Positions 50,643 through 61,835 of a stretch of DNA of 64,000 nucleotides are shown here, in pieces (position 1 is the stretch's first letter; every line of letters starts with the position of its first letter). Below the pieces are notes generated by a model that saw only the letters and a list, made by a program, of their open reading frames with translations, did no database searches and was not told the origin of the DNA. The translations under genes and the position numbers were made by a program. The stretch spans positions 17,392,001-17,456,000 of the forward strand of contig NC_084665.1 of assembly GCF_028389875.1 (NCBI RefSeq). Reading direction: 5' to 3'. Source of the stretch: Rhea pennata. Its lineage: Eukaryota > Chordata > Aves > Rheiformes > Rheidae.

Positions 50643-51383
50643 AGATGTCACATTTCTTTTCAAATGTACTCTTCTCAAGGAATTCAATCTGGAACATTAA
50701 AAATGTCTTCTGTTGGAGACGGCTTCTCTATCATATGCTAGAAATACTGCGAAGATTGTTAGCTGGTAGAGTGAAGTATAGTTAGAACTCTAGGGTAAAA
50801 TTTTGAAGAGTTGTTCTAAGTTTGAAAGACATAAGGCTTCTCAGGTGCTTATGTGCTTCTGTTGCAGTTGTTCAGCTTGGCTGACTTGCACTCTTGGCCC
50901 TTTTATAGGGAGCCCAGGGTATTTATACAGAGATGGATGCAGAAAGTTGTCTCTGTTGTGCTCTAATCTAACAGGATACAAGGTGTTGTACTCTGAGATG
51001 TGAAACCAGAACAGTTCACCCATTATCCACTTACCTGTATTTATCCATGCCATATACTTTCAGCTCCTCACTAAGATTTTATAAATGACTTCTTGGGAAG
51101 TTAACAGTTGATCACTTTCTGGATCTAGCCCTTTGCAAAGCCGTATCAGCATTGAAGTGCTGGAGAATAGAGTTGAATCTCCCTCAAAATCCAGGCCATG
51201 CTGCTTTTCTTTCTTTCTTTCTTTCTTCTTTTCCTTTTAAGAGAGAGAGAGAGTTCTGAAATATTTAGCCTTCTAGCAGTATTTCTAGCATATGATAGAG
51301 AAGCCGTCTCCAACAGAAGACATTTTTAATGTGCCAGATTGAATTCCTTGAAAAGAGTACATTTGAAAAGAAATGTGACATCT
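50643..51383. repeat. Large inverted repeat, 108-bp arms, 98% identical
   Basis: The left arm 50643-50750 begins AGATGTCACATTTC and ends AGAAATACTGC. The right arm 51276-51383 is its reverse complement (GCAGTATTTCT ... GAAATGTGACATCT). The arms have equal length with no gaps and differ at two bases only: TTCTC versus TTTTC, and CTGGAAC versus CTGGCAC. The 525-bp spacer (50751-51275) shows no further pairing and ends in a (CTTT)n(GA)n tract. Sequence immediately outside the arms does not match, and I see no target-site duplication or known transposon terminus. In the FSHR pre-mRNA the arms could form a 108-bp double-stranded stem. Origin may be template switching during replication, a foldback or MITE-like element, or an assembly error. 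Confidence 0.95.
51204..51253. repeat. (CTTT)n and (GA)n microsatellite
   Basis: A CTTT-type array (51204-51238) is followed at once by a GA array (51241-51253), a change from pyrimidine to purine strand. It lies within the spacer of the large inverted repeat, 22 bp from the right arm. Confidence 0.95.
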
Positions 51384-51834
51384 GATAAGCTTGTAGAAGG
51401 TCTGCTGTGCTGCTCAGGAGTCTTTCTTATAGGAACCAGAGGCTTCTAATCAGGTTGACATGTCACTGAAAATATTAGGTACATGGAAAACTCAGCAAGA
51501 GAGATAAAAGAGAATGGATGAGGAATGCTAGAGGAATAGAGAAAACAGTTATATAGAAGAGATCTAAAGTGAATATACTCTCCTGAACAGGATGACTGCT
51601 CTAAAGGCCCGCTGTTTGTCTGCGTGAGGGGGGTCTGCAAAGCCAAACTGAATTACCTAGCATAGTGAGAGAAACAAGTAAACTTCTGTTAGATGCCTAA
51701 CTGAGGACTGAAAGAAGTTCATGTGAAGTTTGCTATCAAAGAATCTCTTCTAATTTTACAGCTTTTTAGTTAATTTTGCTTAACTTGCCCAAGTGTCCTT
51801 GTACAGGTAGCTAAAAGATAATTGGGATGGGTTC

Positions 51835-51898
51835 ACAGCAGCTAATTTAAATTGTCATAGCTTCATCAACTTCAGTGGGGAGAACTAAGATCATTTTT
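51835..51898. repeat. Relic of old palindromic amniote repeat
   Basis: CAGCTAATTTAAATTGTCATAGC and TTCATCAACTTCAGTGG follow the order of a sauropsid repeat with a CATAGCTCCATTGACTTCAATGG centre. Related text is seen at 33168 and, more faintly, at 35760. Name unknown. Confidence 0.4.
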
Positions 51899-53558
51899 GT
51901 TGTCTGGTGTTCAGGACCTCTGCCAGCCATGTGTTATTACTTTTGATAGCAGTTGATTGGTAATTAATGTGAGCGTGGTGGTAAACAAGATACTTCGGGC
52001 AGAGAAGACACGCATTATTTTTCATAATGGTCTATTAGTTTTATGCTATGCAGAGCAAGCACTTTGATAGAAAAAGCATTTTTCATTGTTTAAGGCCTCG
52101 ACCTTTCCAGACAAAAACCTGTAGATTATTTCACAGTCTTTGCTTGTAGTTTGATTAGACTGCTCTTATTAGCAGTAAAACTTAAGTCATTAAAATGAAG
52201 CTTATTTGAAATTATAGGTCAGAGTCAAGCCTGAATTTCACATGCGACTGTAGAAAATGATTTTTTTCTAATTGTCTTGCATAAGCTGTAAAAAGGAGCC
52301 GAACTGCTGTCTTTACTGAGGTGCAGCTTCCTTGATTTCTGGGGTCTAGGGTCAGAATAACTTGTGATTTGTTTGCTTTGCATAATGTTTTCCTCCAAAC
52401 AGCCTTACATGTTTCAGGGGCTCAGCCTGAAAGCTTCTTATCTCCTGTTACCTTATCAGGCCATTCTGTGTATTTGTTTCTTCTTAGCTAGAGGAGAATT
52501 TAAAGACTGTTATTATATACAAAGGGAGATATGTTTCTGAGTGAAGCAAAAACAGACTTCAAACCAACCGAGTATGAACGAGTCTTTGTTTTCGTAAGTA
52601 TGCTTCCATAACTTCTCTGCTTTCTGAGGCTGTGTCATTGCCCTTAGTAGCTAACTAGCACGGTATCTTTGATAGTGCCATTTTCAAAACTTGGTATCGA
52701 CAGAGCAGTCTAGACTTCAAATAAACCAGCTGGGTGAGCTGCAAGTTGAAGTTTTTGACTTCCGTCTGCTCTCTTACCTGCATTGGAATTGGAGCAGTCG
52801 CTAGTCAGCATTTTATCATATGACCCCTGGAAATCCTGCTGTGTAAATCCTGCCCTGATAATGATCCTGCTGACATAAAGTTTTCAGATAACAGGACTGA
52901 GGATGTCATTTCCGATTCAATTTCTTGTCCAAATATAGTCAGCTAGAATTAACTAATTTGTAAATATTTATTTGCAGCTAACCTGTGCATCTTGAGTGGT
53001 TTTCAAAAAACAAACAAACAGTGGTGGTGGGGGAGTTTTCTATGCTTGATTCATCCTTTGTTTAATATTGGGTTTCACTGTAGCACACTCAAATCATTTA
53101 TTTTTTTAGTGTCAAAATTTCCTACCTTATACCTCAGATGGATGTTTTTAACCCAGAATGAGGAAACCATGTGGCAAGTTGTGCTGGTCATATTTAACAA
53201 ATACTAAGAGAAACTTCCATGTCACATACATATTTTGCATACATTCTTGGTCTATGTAGTAGTCAGACTTTTTGCATCTCTGAAGCAGCAAGACTTGAAC
53301 ATGCTAGCTTAAGGGGAAGTTCATGACATTTTTAATAAAGTGGCATTAGCTTTTAATCCCAGATCCAAACAGAAGTATAAAATTAGAATCACACATTGGT
53401 CTGCCCTCATACCAGGACACACTGTCTGCTCTGAGCAGTGACAGTCTCAGTAGGAACTTTGTCAGGTCCTTTAGCTTTCAGCTTTCTTGAGATTAGTCTT
53501 AATCCATGATTCTGTGTTTAAAATTTGAGATAAGATTTCCCTTTCTCCCCACTTTTAG

Positions 53559-53686
53559 TAAATATGTACCTAAGCACTTGAGACAGAATCTCAGTATTTG
53601 GTTAAAATGCCCGGATCTAAATCTCTGCGCTCAAATGATCTCCGCACTCGAATAACGTTGGAGGCTGCTGCTCAATACTTGTCAGT
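53559..53686 (+). other. Candidate cryptic exon in FSHR intron 1
   Basis: A pyrimidine tract TTTCCCTTTCTCCCCACTTTTAG ends at 53558 as a strong acceptor, and CAGT|GTAAGTAG gives a strong donor at 53687, framing 128 bp. Inside, an ATG at 53607 with A at -3 opens a frame that stays open to the donor (27 codons starting MPGSKSLRSNDLRTR), and at least five CpG dinucleotides are packed into about 70 bp, unlike the surrounding intron. The sequence matches no FSHR exon. It could be an alternative first or internal exon, part of a nested noncoding transcript, or chance. Confidence 0.25.
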
Positions 53687-55853
53687 GTAAGTAGGAGATC
53701 CTCATGTTTGTAATTCTGTTTAAATTCAGGTTACTTGCGTAAGGTATGGAAGAGTGTATCCTTTAGTTTATACTAGTTATCTAAGCCTGTTCAGCTGTTT
53801 TATTTCTAACTTTTTTCATTACTCCTTGGTACTGCCACAGTTACCAATCTTCTTAACTGTGGGTTAGTCCTCTGAAAAGGAAGTGAGGGAAGCATGCTGA
53901 TCCTGGGTTGACAAAACCTTTCTGGCTGGTTGCTGCCCCTCGAGTCTGTCAGTGTCTCCAAGGGCAGACCTTGTGTCAGGCACTTTTCCAAAGTAGCCAT
54001 CTGTGACCTGAAAAGTATGCCATAGCCTCCCAAACTTCCTATGCCTTGGACATCTTCCCAGGGTATGGGCATCTTCTTGTGCTTATTTCTAGTTTAAGCA
54101 CCTTGGAAGGGGTGATGTTAGATGTAGGGGTTAGATGTGAAAGCAGGGAAACATTCCAACCAAAGGATTTATTTTTTATGAACAATTTTGTCGCAATAGA
54201 GCCCAATAAAAAAGTGCTCATCTTTTGGCCACGTTTTCTTATTTACTGTGGACCTGTTTTGTCTCTCCTGTGTGTCCTGATGCTGGTTAGTACTCTTGGC
54301 AGTGTAAATCCAGTTCTGCAAACTCTCACTTAGTTATCTCACTTAGCACAGTATAAAGCTGATATATGAGCAAGAGCTGCAGAATCCTAACTCGTAAGAT
54401 GTTTGAGATTTCCCTTCTTCTAATCCCTTTGTTATCCCCTTCCCCGTGTTCCTTTAGACTTCAGAAACCATTCTTACGTCATCCTAATTTTACAGAACTT
54501 CTGTATTTATGCATGGCCCAAAATAAGTGTGATATTTAATATAAAAATTGAGAGAGATTTTCTTTTTTCATAATTGCAGACCATGGATCCTATTATATAA
54601 AAAAAATCAATCAGCAAAAATATTTCTTAATTTCATGCTTTGAGGGAATGAGCTCCCAGGCTGTTTTATCTATTTTTCCCTAGAATAAGCACCTGACAAG
54701 AGATTTAGGAAACACTGACTGAAAAATCATGAAGTTTCTGTGGAAACAGAACTCTTTCTACTCTTCTTCCTCCAGAGACTTTGTGTAGGGTGGAATATGG
54801 AGAGAATATGCTTTGAAATGCTGGTCAGCAAACTCAGGGATTTGAAATAGTAGTGTTTAATAATGAACTAGAATGACTTTGTGAAAATTAGAAGAGAAAG
54901 TGCGTTCTTGTTGCCTTAAGAGAGTTTCCAGCATCCCATAAACATATTCTGGATGTAAAACAGAACCGGGGATGCAATGGGATGACCATGAAGTGAACTC
55001 CCTTGCCCCGCCTTGAAAACAGATCCTAATAAGACAAGTGAAGGAGGTTTTGGTTGGGTGTATGTGTGCACTGCACTTATGCAGGGTGTATCTGTGCATT
55101 TAACATCTTCATCCATGGTTTTGACTTCAGACAAAGAAGACAACAATGAAAAACAGTAACATCTGTGGTAGGAATTGATGAAGTGGCCAAGGCTCAGGTG
55201 GAAGAGCAGTAGAGTGAAGGACTGTCTCCCTTTTCCTTTTGCTGAAACCAGGAACATGGAATGGGAATGAACCATATTTATTTATTTGCTTTTGGTTTTC
55301 TTAATCAAACAAGATCATCAAATGGCCAGTCTGAGAATTATAGATGTTTTCTTTACATGTCTTCTGAAACTGTTCTCATGGATTTATATTCTGTGCTATG
55401 CCTATTGCTTAGAAACAGTCCCTGGTATAACATTCTTGTCTACCTTTGGTTTTCAGAAGTTAAGATTTCACTGCTAACTTCAGGCTAAGCTTTGATTTCT
55501 TTTTTCACTTGTATCGTTATATGACATAAATATATTGGAATATATTGGTCTTCAGTGAGCACGTTTGGGAAAAGACTTTGTCAAAGGATGCAATATTCAA
55601 CAGGGAGCACTTGCTACAGACCCTCACCTAGGTTAAGAGAGCAAATGCAGCTCCAGCAGTGGAAGCATTGTCCATGCTGATTTCTCTGGCATCTCCACGT
55701 CTTCCCAGCTGCAGAAAAGGAGCTCAGATCAGACCCGTTATTTTCCTCTTGGTAACTACTGGGAAATGATCAATTCTAAAGAGTCTCTCTTTTGAGTCCA
55801 GTCTCCGAGCAGGAAGATTTAGACATATGAAAATTTCTGAACAAACAAGATAT

Positions 55854-55879
55854 AAAAAGGGGCTATAAAACCCCTTTTT
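55854..55879. other. 9-bp hairpin with doubled TATAAAA
   Basis: AAAAAGGGG (55854-55862) pairs perfectly with CCCCTTTTT (55871-55879). The motif TATAAAA occurs twice, at 55851 and 55864. No associated gene start was found, so I do not call a promoter. Confidence 0.8.
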
Positions 55880-55955
55880 TTAGATGAGGGCAGAGGGTTG
55901 ACACTAAAAAATCTGCTTTGTCCCTGAAGTCCTCTTTGGTCAACAGAACTGCAGT

Positions 55956-55958
<3 letters not shown>

Positions 55959-56000
<42 letters not shown>
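55959..56000. repeat. Poly(T) tract, 42 bp
   Basis: An uninterrupted T42 in FSHR intron 1, following CTGCAGTGGA. No polyadenylation signal or flanking duplication supports a retrocopy on the - strand. Confidence 0.97.
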
Positions 56001-56002
<2 letters not shown>

Positions 56003-56439
56003 CTTTGGAGCTTCGTAAAAGTACAGACTATGTCAGAAAATGATAGCAAAACAAGAAATGCCCCAACAGAACAACAACTCTCTCTAGGTGGAATTACTGA
56101 TTTGGGGGATACTCACTGTATCCACAGCCCTGGAGCTATAATTTCCTATCTGCTGTATATTGTTGCCATGGCAGATGAAGCCCAAACCTCCTTTTTCAGC
56201 CCTCTGAAATAAGTGTTAGTGGCCGTTGTGAGGGAATACCGTACAATAAAATCTGGAGTTTGAATCCGCAAACATACACATCCTAATTGCTCACCCAAGC
56301 AGCTCCACTGTGTTCCAGTGGGATGGATCAGAGGTGTAAAACTATCCATCTGTGCATGTTTGCAGATTCAGGACTTCACATTGTTGCAGTAGACAGGAAA
56401 CCACTTCAGGGAAGAATAAAATGGCTGTTGAAAGCACAA

Positions 56440-56518
56440 ATTATATATATATATATCTGTGTGTGTGTATATATGTATGTATATATGTATGTATGCGTGT
56501 GTATATATGTATACATAA
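56440..56518. repeat. Compound AT/GT microsatellite
   Basis: (TA)n followed by (TG)n and interspersed TATATGTATG units. It gives spurious Tyr-Ile-Cys-Val repeat frames that are not genes. Confidence 0.97.
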
Positions 56519-59500
56519 TTGCTTAAATTTATGCTAAATTACTAGAGACTTGAATTCTGGGAGGTTTGGGGGGGAGTTGTTGTTGGTTTTGTTAATAAAC
56601 CATGTGGAAATCTTACAATTTTCTTAGGACTTGCAAGACTTCTGAAATATTAGCAAGTCTTGTAACATTCCTGGTATGTAGGTAAACATAATTTTAGCCA
56701 TTTTGCAGAAGTCTAATCTATGGGATGCAAAGGGCAAGCAATTTTTCAAGAGTATGGGGTCACGAATCAGTGACATAGATGGGGCCTGATTCAGCAGATC
56801 ATACTCCTATGCCAATGTATTTCCATGTTCAAAAGAAAAAGAAAAAAATCTTGCATGTTTATATTCCTTTCTAATAACTATTTCTCATCACAGAAAGGCT
56901 TTGTGCTCAGCAGCACAGGATGCAGTTTTGAATCTCTGAAATAACAAAGTTGCTCTAATGCTTCGTAATATTGAGTGATACATGTACCATTTTGTTTTTT
57001 TTTTCCTCAAATGTATTTTTACTAACAAGATACCTCTTCAACATCATCTTTTCCACTGTCTTCGTTTCTATACTTTCCTTATATTTGTTTCTGTCACTTT
57101 AAAGACATCTGAGGTGGAGATTTTCATGGACATTTCAGTTACGGATAATTGTTAGATCTTTTGTTGTCAGTAGGGCTGCATGTGATGCACTAATTAGCAG
57201 GGTTTAGTCCCTTTACAAACGTGGGTGTTATCTATGAACATCTCCTTAGATATATCCCTTCATAAATATATGAATTTTATACATATACAAATATATACAT
57301 GCACAAACACACAGGGTACATGTAGCAAATAACACCTTTTTGACTTTCATCATTTCTGTTTATGTTACTGCCAGGTTATATTAGTGTCATACCAGTGTAG
57401 TGCATGGGCTTAAAATTCAAGTTTTGGATTCAGTTTTCAAGCACTTCACCCTGGAAGTTAGCGTACATTCGTACAGTGCTTTGCTGAAACACTGTCCTAG
57501 CTCAACACGGGGATCTGCATCTCCAAGAAGTGCCTGTCAAGGCATACTTCCCATTAGAGGTACCATTCCCCTGGTCTAGCAGGGACAGCCTTGTAGCTTC
57601 AGGGTTCTGGAATAGCAGCAGCTTATATGTGCCATTTTATTTGTCTGTCAGAGATGTGAATGCTGTCTGGAAAAAATGCCCTCGTGCACTAAAAAGCAGG
57701 GAATCTGGCTCTTTATTCAAGGCTTTGAAAGTTTTTTTTTTGTTTGTTTTTTTTTTTTTTTCCTTTGTTTTAGGCTGCCAAGACGCGTCCTTGGTTTTAG
57801 GTGTAGGTTAATCTGCTTAATGTCCTCCAAGCTGAAAGAACATAGTGGTGGTTATCAGCTAAAATAGGGAATAAGGCAAGGGGGGCTTTAAAAGTTCCTA
57901 TTCACATCTCCTGGAAGACTTTCTGCATTCCACAGAAAGCTTGTTAACCTTTGCTTTGGAGGGATGGGAAGCTGCTGTTTTTATTAGTAGTGCTTGACTT
58001 GCTAGCTGTAGCATACGTCTACAGTCATACAAAGGAATTTATAAATTTCTGTAAAGCCCCATATGCTGATATTGTACCTTCATGAATAACAGCTTAGACT
58101 CCAGCTAATACTGCATAGAAATACTCAAATTTGGTCCAAACTCAATAGATTCATGTGCGCTTTGCGTCTAAAAGTCCACAAGTCCCAGAAGTCTTAATCT
58201 TCAATATGTTACCTGTTTTTCATGAAACACTCCAAGGAAGGAAGGGAATACACCTAGACTGCGTGGACACCTAAATTTCACCTTCCTCTTGAAGTACTGC
58301 ACAGCATCACTGTGGCAGCTTTCATGGCATTGAGTTCCATCAATTTGAAAGTCCTTTTTCGCTGTAAGAATATTTTGGTAGTTGCTATAATAGAACCCAA
58401 CAACCTGCCTAATAGCATGCTTCCAAATTACATTTGGTTTGCACACTCATCCTGATGTTTTTTCATCTTGTTCGTTAAGAGAAAAAAAAAATTCCCTATG
58501 GCTTTTAAAGAAATGCTAGTGACTGAAAATACATTCTGAAAAAAAGGTATCAGACTGATCGCCAACCATTCTGTGCTCTCCAGTTGCTGGAATAGCAGTA
58601 GCCACAGTTTCAGAGGTTACTTCTGCCGGATGAGAGGATAGCAGCGAAAGGACGTGTGCCTCAGAGGATTACCCTTGAGTGCATGCTCAAAGCCAACGTT
58701 GAGTTGTGCCCTTCTGTACTTTCATTGCGTATTATTTGCTCTTCTGTAACTCAATATATATGCCCTAAATATTGGTTTGGTGAGTTATAACAACAGTTAT
58801 TCAGACCATTATTTTTGCCAAAAGCAGCATAAAAGTAATCTTTTAAAAAGTGCAATCTAGTAAACAAAGCCATAGGAAATAAACATCTTTTACAACAGCC
58901 AAACTCAGAGCAAATGTTTGTTTTCCCATTGCTGCAAAGCATGCCTTATCCTGATAAAATAGGAGAGAATAGCCAGTATCATGCCCAGTATCTGAATAAT
59001 CTATTTGCAAGAACAGATGTAGTTGTTACCTGAAAGAAAAATGGTGGAGACTGAAACGTAATAAACAAAAGTGTTGAAATACCAAGCACTACAACTAGCC
59101 CTGCAGCTCAAGGACTGTAAAATAATGGCAATTTTTCTCAACACAGTAATGAACTACAAAAGTCGTGAAGTCTCTTATTTCTTGCAAGGCCAGCTCATCT
59201 TTGAAACTTAAGTGACCTTTTACCATACAAACCAGCAAAAATATGAGATCATGCAAGGAGGCAGCAATTAGAGATCATCTCTTAAGTTGTGATACAGACC
59301 TTTGAAACACATCTGAGGGAAAACTTCTGATTCTGGAAGGGTGTGTGTGAAACTTTGCAATGATATTTCAGGTTTGGTGGTAACCCTGACTGTCATTTTT
59401 ACTGGCCCTAGAGCAAAACCAAAGAGTTAAGTAAGTCTCTTGCAGTGAGTTCTATCAGCTAGATAAGATGTGCAGCACATAATGTACAGTACATTTGCTG

Positions 59501-59897
59501 ATTGCAGATGTAGTCAAAGAAGAATGTAAGGTCAACTCATTTTTTTGTTAAAAGCTCTGATCGGGGCAATTCCATCTCTGCATAAAGAGATTATCATTAC
59601 GTCACTGATCGGTTAACCTCTGTTCTCATTATTCAGGCGTACGCATGCAATAAAAAGTTTACACGATGCGTATTGGAAATCAGTGGAAGAATTCCTATTG
59701 ATTTGCATTAGATTGTGCCATAATATTGGGCCTTGTGTTTTACTGTGTTACCTTAGCACTTGGTCATCGGTACTGAGGTGTCAGCTAGTAAAAGCTAAGG
59801 AGCCTCGGCAACATTTCTTCTCGTGTGACTCATAAATAGCTGCATATATAAAATGAGTCTATTAGACGAGGCTAAGTTCTTACACAATTTATACCTC

Positions 59898-59953
59898 TTT
59901 AATTATCTTTGGCAGAAGATAATTAAAAGCAAAGTTATCATTGCTTTTAATTA
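59898..59953. other. Two overlapping inverted repeats with TAATTA cores
   Basis: TTTAATTATCTT (59898-59909) pairs perfectly with AAGATAATTAAA (59916-59927). The latter overlaps TAATTAAAAGCAA (59920-59932), which pairs perfectly with TTGCTTTTAATTA (59941-59953). The middle arm can therefore form either of two hairpins. ATTA-type homeodomain cores recur in all three arms. The surrounding 59640-59960 lacks simple repeats and looks like a candidate conserved noncoding element, which needs cross-species alignment to test. Confidence 0.85.
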
Positions 59954-60449
59954 AGCAAACGTCCTTAGAACAGCAAGATGTGCTGCCTCATGCTTTATCC
60001 CTGCTGGAAATGTTTATTTCTGTTTTGAAATTTTAATATGAAATATCAGGAGGAATGAAGGAGAACAGAGGTTTCAAGTATCCTGACACCCAGTACTGTA
60101 TATTATGTTTTCCAAACTCTACCTTCAAGGTGAGCAGTCAAGATAAGCCCCTGATCTGCAGCCCATCTAATTTGTTTTTCCATCATTTTCTTAACTTGGC
60201 TTGCATCCAATAATCGTTACAGTGTAAGTGACACTGCTGGGAAAATCATTTCTTCCTGACTGAATAGAAAATATACTGCACTTGAATCATAATTGGTATT
60301 GTGTTTATTTCATTGGACTTGTAGTCAACCCGTGACTTCTTTAGCTGAGGGAGTTCTGTGTCTTCTGGCAAAGGCACTGCCTGTTATAAAACATTATGAA
60401 AGTCACTTCTGATTGAATGCAATAAAAAACACTTAGGGATCTAAACTGA

Positions 60450-60480
60450 TTTTTTTTTCTTTTTTTTTTCTTTTTTTTTT
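60450..60480. repeat. T-rich tract, 31 bp
   Basis: T runs of 8 to 10 interrupted by single C. Confidence 0.95.
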
Positions 60481-60933
60481 AAATGTTTAGTATTATGTCC
60501 TTGAAGATTTAAAAATATATATTTATTCTCTGAATATTTATTAGGAAGGTGGAACCATAGCTTTGAACCATGCTCATTGCTAGAGTAACTGAATGATTTT
60601 CAGTAGTACGTCAGTCACATATTCTATTATTATAAGGCTATTATTCCCTTTCACTGTTTATCTATAATTCAGCTGCAACAATGGAAAACACTCTTATGTA
60701 CACACACACTCTTATGAGCACAAAGCTCATATAACTGATGCCAGCTATTCAGGCAGAGGATGAATGGGAGTTAACAGAGGTTATCAGTACCCTGCATTGT
60801 TCTCACACCTCTGGGATGTCATGCAGTGTGCCAGAAACCTCTTCAATTATGCTATATTTGATTAAATATTTTCAGGGCTGGTGGATTGTACTCAATTTAA
60901 TTTTAATAAGAAAGTAATATCTCAGACAAAGAA

Positions 60934-60937
<4 letters not shown>

Positions 60938-60979
<42 letters not shown>
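60938..60979. repeat. Poly(T) tract, 42 bp
   Basis: An uninterrupted T42, the same length and strand as the tract at 55959-56000. The flank ...GAAAAGA before and AATTAAG after gives no sign of a retrocopy. Confidence 0.97.
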
Positions 60980-60983
<4 letters not shown>

Positions 60984-61699
60984 AAGTGATTTAGTTTCCT
61001 ATGGAGTGCTCATGCTCCAGAGCTAATGCTCAGAGTGCTTGGGATAAAAACTCTATCACAAGGGGAGTTCATGGTGACTTTTCTGTGATGAACGGTAGAA
61101 ACCCTGCACATGCAGACCCATGTTACATACAGGTTGGTGACCTTGAGTTCAATTGAGACTTTAAAAGTTGCTTAGCACTGGAATATAATTTTCCTCCATT
61201 TCACTATTGGAGAGGGAGACTACTATTAAGCAAAAGAAGCTTTTTGAAGTAAGGTCCTCACTCTGTTTCCCGGAGGTAGCTGGGATACTCCCTTTTTTCC
61301 TCCCTTTTAGGGGATGTCTCTGTGCTGTAGTTTTTCAGTTTCACTGTGTAGTTCCAGATCAGTTCTTGCTGTGAGCACCCGTGCATCTCTGCGCAGGTGA
61401 AGGCGCTCCTGCAGAGCTGGGCCCCCATTGCTGAAACCTGCCCGTTGTTCTTGGTGAGGCAGCTCTGCTTTAGCAGAGCTGACCTGGAGCTGAAGCTAAT
61501 AAGCTCAGCTGGACCCAAACTGTCCCTGCATAAAGCCATCTCATTTTCTGTAAATCAGTAGGTGAGATTAGAACAGCTGTGAAAAGCTAGAATTGCTTTA
61601 AACTATACAAATTTGTTTGGGAGCTGCTGATAACTTCAAGTTTTTATTTAGGAAAAAAGCATTATGCTTGTACATTCTCATTCAGTGGCAAAGTTCTTT

Positions 61700-61835
61700 G
61701 CAGAGATAACTGTTATTACACCTGTTTTACAAAGACATTAATGAGACAGAAATCCTCTTATCTTCTGGCAGCTAGGAGCAGAGCCTAAGTCTCTGGGATC
61801 CCAAACCCATGCTTGGTAGGGGAGAGAGCACAGCT
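61700..61835 (-). mobile_element. Possible MIR-type SINE relic
   Basis: ATTACACCTGTTTTACAAAGACA (about 61714) resembles the reversed MIR tail (ATTATCCCCATTTTACAGATG), and CAGCTAGGAGCAGAGCCTAAG then GGGATCCCAAACCCATGC resemble the reversed core and tRNA-like part. High divergence; boundaries approximate. Confidence 0.4.

Noticed and set aside
56287..56537. Tyr-Ile-Cys-Val repeat protein
   Set aside because: It is the AT/GT microsatellite read in frame.
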